The position numbers were made by a program, and so were the translations under genes. Shown here in pieces: positions 62,521-64,000 of a stretch of DNA of 64,000 bases (positions are counted from its first letter, which is position 1; the number at the start of each line of letters is the position of its first letter). The notes under the pieces are model-generated. The model made no database searches and had not been told where the DNA came from. It was given only the letters and a program-made list of their open reading frames with translations. The stretch is from Schistosoma mansoni. Lineage: Eukaryota; Platyhelminthes; Trematoda; Strigeidida; Schistosomatidae. The stretch is taken from assembly GCF_000237925.1 (NCBI RefSeq), contig NC_031498.1, forward strand, positions 7,626,717 to 7,690,716. Direction: 5' to 3'.

Positions 62521-63549
62521 TAAAATTAGTAATGTAAATAGTAAAAGTAGAAATAAATAGGTGTATCCATTGTTCTAACAGACTGTAGTAAAGTTAGCCT
62601 GTGATTACTATTTCTGTGCTCCTGATTTATTATCTGTTATTCTCAATAAATAATAAACAGAAACTATTTAGGAATTATAAGATTTCGATTAGATGTTTTT
62701 TATAAATTTCGTTTCTAATTTATTTAGTGTTTTATACGTCTGTTTGATAAAATTAGGTTTTGATAATATCAGAATAACGGCATAAAATGTAGTCAGCTAC
62801 CTATCAGAAGCTGTCATTTAAAAAACATGAATGCAGAAAGCATGTTTTACTAGGCAATAGGTCCAGAAGTATAAGGATGTAAATAAAAGCATATAAAGAC
62901 TAGAAGAATATCTACAAGTAGTTGAATCCCATAGAAATATATTTTGTTAATTATAAGTAAGACTTCAATAAAGTAAACCTCAATTCAGACCTAATAATGT
63001 TAGTTCCTGGTTTAAAAAGCCTGAAATTCATTTCTGATCATCATAAATATTGTTGAATCTGTGTTTTGTGGATATCTTTCTTATTATTTACTTAACTTTA
63101 ATCTTTACCGACATTGAATCTACGGTATACATTTATAAAGTGATAAATAATGCCTGAAATCACTGTCATATGACTTGGTGAATATTAGTTGTTTTTCTTT
63201 ATAGTAATAGTCAAACAGACATTAAAGTTATCAGAAGGAAAACCCATTTTTTAAATACTTGCTATTTTTTAATTTATTTGTACTCACTTTATTTCTTGTT
63301 AAGTTTTAGTTTATTTTAACGCTTTCGTTGTAGATGAAGTTTCTCATCAGAAATAGTTCAGTTGTGAAAAAGACCACAAATATATATCAGTTAATCACTT
63401 GCAACTAATGATTGTTCAGAATAATTACTATTGGAATGTGTTTTACACTGATCTTTTCACTTTTTGTGTTGCTAGAGGGTTAGTTTCAGATTTAGGAATA
63501 AAATTTACAAAAAAAATGTTGATTCCTTTACAGTAAGGTTAATTTTCAC
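62521..63549. other. AT-rich, no feature seen
   Basis: No gene or repeat recognised. Confidence 0.45.
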
Positions 63550-63815
63550 AGATTCCTCTGCATCAGTAGGCCTCAACATACACAAGGGAAAAAGCAAGAT
63601 CCTGAAATATAATACAGTCGACATTAAAGAAATCACACCTGTTGGTGAATCTCCGGAAGAGGTGGAAACTTGCACGCACCTGAACAGCACCATCAATAAA
63701 CAAGGAGGATCTAATGCAACCTAAAGGTACGGATTAGTAAAGTAAGGGTGACAATCCCGCAGTTTAAGAACATATGAAGCTCAAGACGACTATCAGTCAT
63801 CCGTAGAGATCCATA
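63550..63815 (+). mobile_element. RTE-A fragment (RT C-terminal side)
   Basis: Encodes SASVGLNIHKGKSKILKYNT, then a TPVGESPEEVETCTHLNS-like stretch and INKQGGSNA, the segment after the YADD motif of RTE-A. The same segment is at 1820-1980 and 31400-31560. Truncated at both ends. Confidence 0.82.
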
Positions 63816-64000
63816 GAAGCTATTGCTAATTATGTTTTTCACACTTCAACCATATATCTCACATAAAAGTCAATGTATATTTTAATTAACTCCCACTTTT
63901 TAAAGTTGACTGGTTGACTTAAAATTTATGCGGTTTCTAGTATAACTATCAGATAGAATTGTGGTGTATGCTCCTTATGTTTGCAGATATAAGTAGCGTG

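Overview
The window is eukaryotic, AT-rich DNA that reads as a blood fluke (genus Schistosoma; species not resolved). The evidence is: 33-35 base micro-introns at the 5' end of a conserved gene followed by multi-kilobase introns; many copies of Sm-alpha-type SINEs carrying hammerhead ribozyme cores; several RTE-clade LINE families; and a Penelope-like element with a GIY-YIG nuclease segment. All gene models below were derived by hand from splice signals, reading phase and remembered family sequences. No search was run.

Two host genes are supported. On the + strand, 2809-21239 holds the 3' twelve coding exons of an EIF4G2 (DAP5/p97/NAT1) orthologue, a translation initiation scaffold with MIF4G, MA3 and W2 regions. 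All splice phases agree and give 1228 codons plus stop when a 33-base in-frame micro-intron is removed. Its start codon is not identified; it lies in or before the first 2.8 kb. Its introns are packed with LINE and SINE debris, especially the 8.3 kb intron 7760-16017. On the - strand, 61343-34021 holds six phase-compatible exons (540 codons including the stop) of a voltage-sensor-domain protein resembling the Hv1 proton channel (or TMEM266). Its S3-S4 exon is at 61220-61343, a coiled-coil follows, and a long unrecognised C-terminal region ends at 34021. Exons for S1-S2 would lie to the right of the window or were not recognised.

Layout: 1-960 unresolved; 1020-2531 RTE-A relic; 2809-21239 EIF4G2 with RTE-A, RTE-B, RTE-C and SINE insertions in its introns; 21240-29530 intergenic, with an RTE-C relic at 23080-24481; 29530-32010 a long RTE-A relic; 32258-33190 SINE pieces; 34021-61343 the voltage-sensor gene, whose introns carry a Penelope-like element with inverted ends, hammerhead SINEs, a 178-base palindrome and a long (AT)n tract; 61344-64000 upstream intron or flank with a SINE and an RTE-A fragment.

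For convenience three LINE families are labelled here RTE-A (SR2-like; WVEHFEELLNRP type), RTE-B (the 10625-13680 copy) and RTE-C (the 23080-24481 copy). SINE families are labelled Sm-alpha, SINE-B (a second hammerhead family with a CTGAGGA core) and SINE-C (tRNA-like head, no hammerhead seen). The two most interesting points are the Hv1-like protein whose S4 reads LxWRxxRxxN instead of RxWRxxRxxN, and the SINE-B hammerhead at 40676-40722 that keeps every core residue.
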